13,731 nt of DNA from CAZCRE01 sp964501075 (GTDB lineage Archaea > Thermoproteota > Bathyarchaeia > Bathyarchaeales > Bathycorpusculaceae): positions 1-13,731 of the forward strand of contig CAZCRE010000032.1 in assembly GCA_964501075.1 (NCBI GenBank), read 5' to 3'. Positions 13,228 through 13,731 of the stretch are shown here, piece by piece. Every line of letters begins with the position of its first letter. Within the stretch, counting starts at the first letter, position 1. A program made the position numbers and the translations under genes. Under the pieces are notes generated by a model that saw only the letters and a program-made list of their open reading frames with translations, had not been told where the DNA came from and searched no databases.

Positions 13228-13731
13228 ATGGCGAAAACTCATCCTTTGCAGAGCATTCTCGCCCAAGCAGTGGAAAGGGAGAAGGAATATGATTGGATCG
13301 GCGCAATCAACTTCTATAAAGAAGCCTTGTCTAGAGAACTCGAGGAGAAAAAATTCGTAGAAGCTAGCGAAATCCAGGAAAAGATAGGGCAGCGTCTTTT
13401 TCTCGTTGCTTTTCAAGCTGAAAACAGTCGCGAGTTTAGGAAGCATCTACAGTTGGCTATTGAAGCCCTTGAAAGCACGATTAGGCTGCTCGGAAAAAGC
13501 GAAGGAAAGGAGGACTCTCATACAAGACTGCTCCATAACAACGCTAGAATCGCCTACTTGGGCCATTTTTTATCGACTGAACCAAATGCACGGAGAAAAA
13601 TGCTCGACAACGGTCTAAAATCGATGAAGAAAGTGTTGACCGCCTGCAACGAAGCTAGCGACAGTCTTGGCCTTGGCAAAGCATCCGTTGAAATGGCTAC
13701 CTATCTAGCTGATCGTCTAGACTTGGAGGCA
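13228..13731 (+). CDS. TPR-like alpha-helical protein, 3' end beyond the window
   Basis: An open frame of 168 codons runs from ATG 13228 to the last base without a stop. The product starts MAKTHPLQSILAQAVEREKE and is strongly helical. YDWIGAINFYKEALSRELEE (about 21-40) has the spacing of a TPR helix pair. Further amphipathic helices follow (FRKHLQLAIEALESTIRLLG, SHTRLLHNNARIAYLGHFL, ARRKMLDNGLKSMKKVL). Only the N-terminal part is seen, so the protein may carry an effector domain further on, such as an ATPase or cyclase; that is speculation. The ATG follows in-frame stops at 13210-13215 and has no clear Shine-Dalgarno. The upstream gap shares two sequence motifs with the winged-helix promoter, which suggests common control. 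Confidence 0.75.
   Translation, partial: MAKTHPLQSILAQAVEREKEYDWIGAINFYKEALSRELEEKKFVEASEIQEKIGQRLFLVAFQAENSREFRKHLQLAIEALESTIRLLGKSEGKEDSHTRLLHNNARIAYLGHFLSTEPNARRKMLDNGLKSMKKVLTACNEASDSLGLGKASVEMATYLADRLDLEA

Noticed and set aside
13406..13618. 70-residue plus-strand open frame near the right end
   Set aside because: It lies in another frame within the longer TPR-like reading frame that stays open from 13228 to the window end.
1..13731. CRISPR arrays, insertion sequences, integrase or toxin-antitoxin genes
   Set aside because: No regularly spaced repeats, transposase motifs, terminal inverted repeats or toxin-antitoxin pairs were seen on either strand.

Overview
The window reads as archaeal chromosome, most likely from the Bathyarchaeia/MCG side of the Thermoproteota; that lineage assignment is inference from the look of the proteins. 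Archaeal markers seen directly are transcription factor E (TFE), MBF1 (zinc ribbon plus HTH), homodimeric NAC with a UBA tail, Trm56, an archaeal-type threonyl-tRNA synthetase with its own editing domain, a class III (pilin-type) signal peptide, TATA boxes about 45 bases ahead of SD-led starts, and frequent TTG starts. There is no CRISPR array, transposase, integrase or other sign of a mobile element. Most of the window is core information-processing and amino-acid metabolism.

Layout. Positions 156-1814 (+) hold a large, sequon-rich, pilin-signal surface protein made of five beta-sandwich-like repeats. Positions 1863-3068 (+) hold an AlaA-like class I/II aminotransferase. It converges, across a small hairpin, on a minus-strand series that runs from 8098 down to 3099: a stand-alone archaeosine-TGT-like C2+PUA protein, NAC, a PfkB sugar/nucleoside kinase, a small Cys/His zinc protein, thrS and ilvE. 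Divergent from the PUA gene, and apparently sharing one TATA element with it, is a plus-strand series: mbf1, hflX, trm56, then from its own promoter tfe, an HD-domain hydrolase and a DUF2110-like protein. The last three overlap or nearly abut and look like one operon.

The right end holds tRNA-Val(UAC) on the minus strand, a winged-helix regulator with a Cys-rich tail that is broken by a -1 frameshift, and the start of an alpha-helical TPR-like protein that runs off the window.

How the genes fit together: threonine charging and proofreading (ThrRS), tRNA modification (Trm56, PUA/archaeosine-type protein), nascent-chain handling (NAC), ribosome-associated GTPase (HflX) and basal transcription factors (TFE, MBF1) form a translation/transcription neighbourhood, with two aminotransferases beside it. 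The points most worth a second look are an apparent ACG start for hflX, the frameshifted winged-helix gene, repeated motifs shared by the two intergenic regions around that gene, a TATA box shared by mbf1 and the PUA gene, and a 200-residue super-repeat in the surface protein. I did not find convincing evidence for a wholly new system here.
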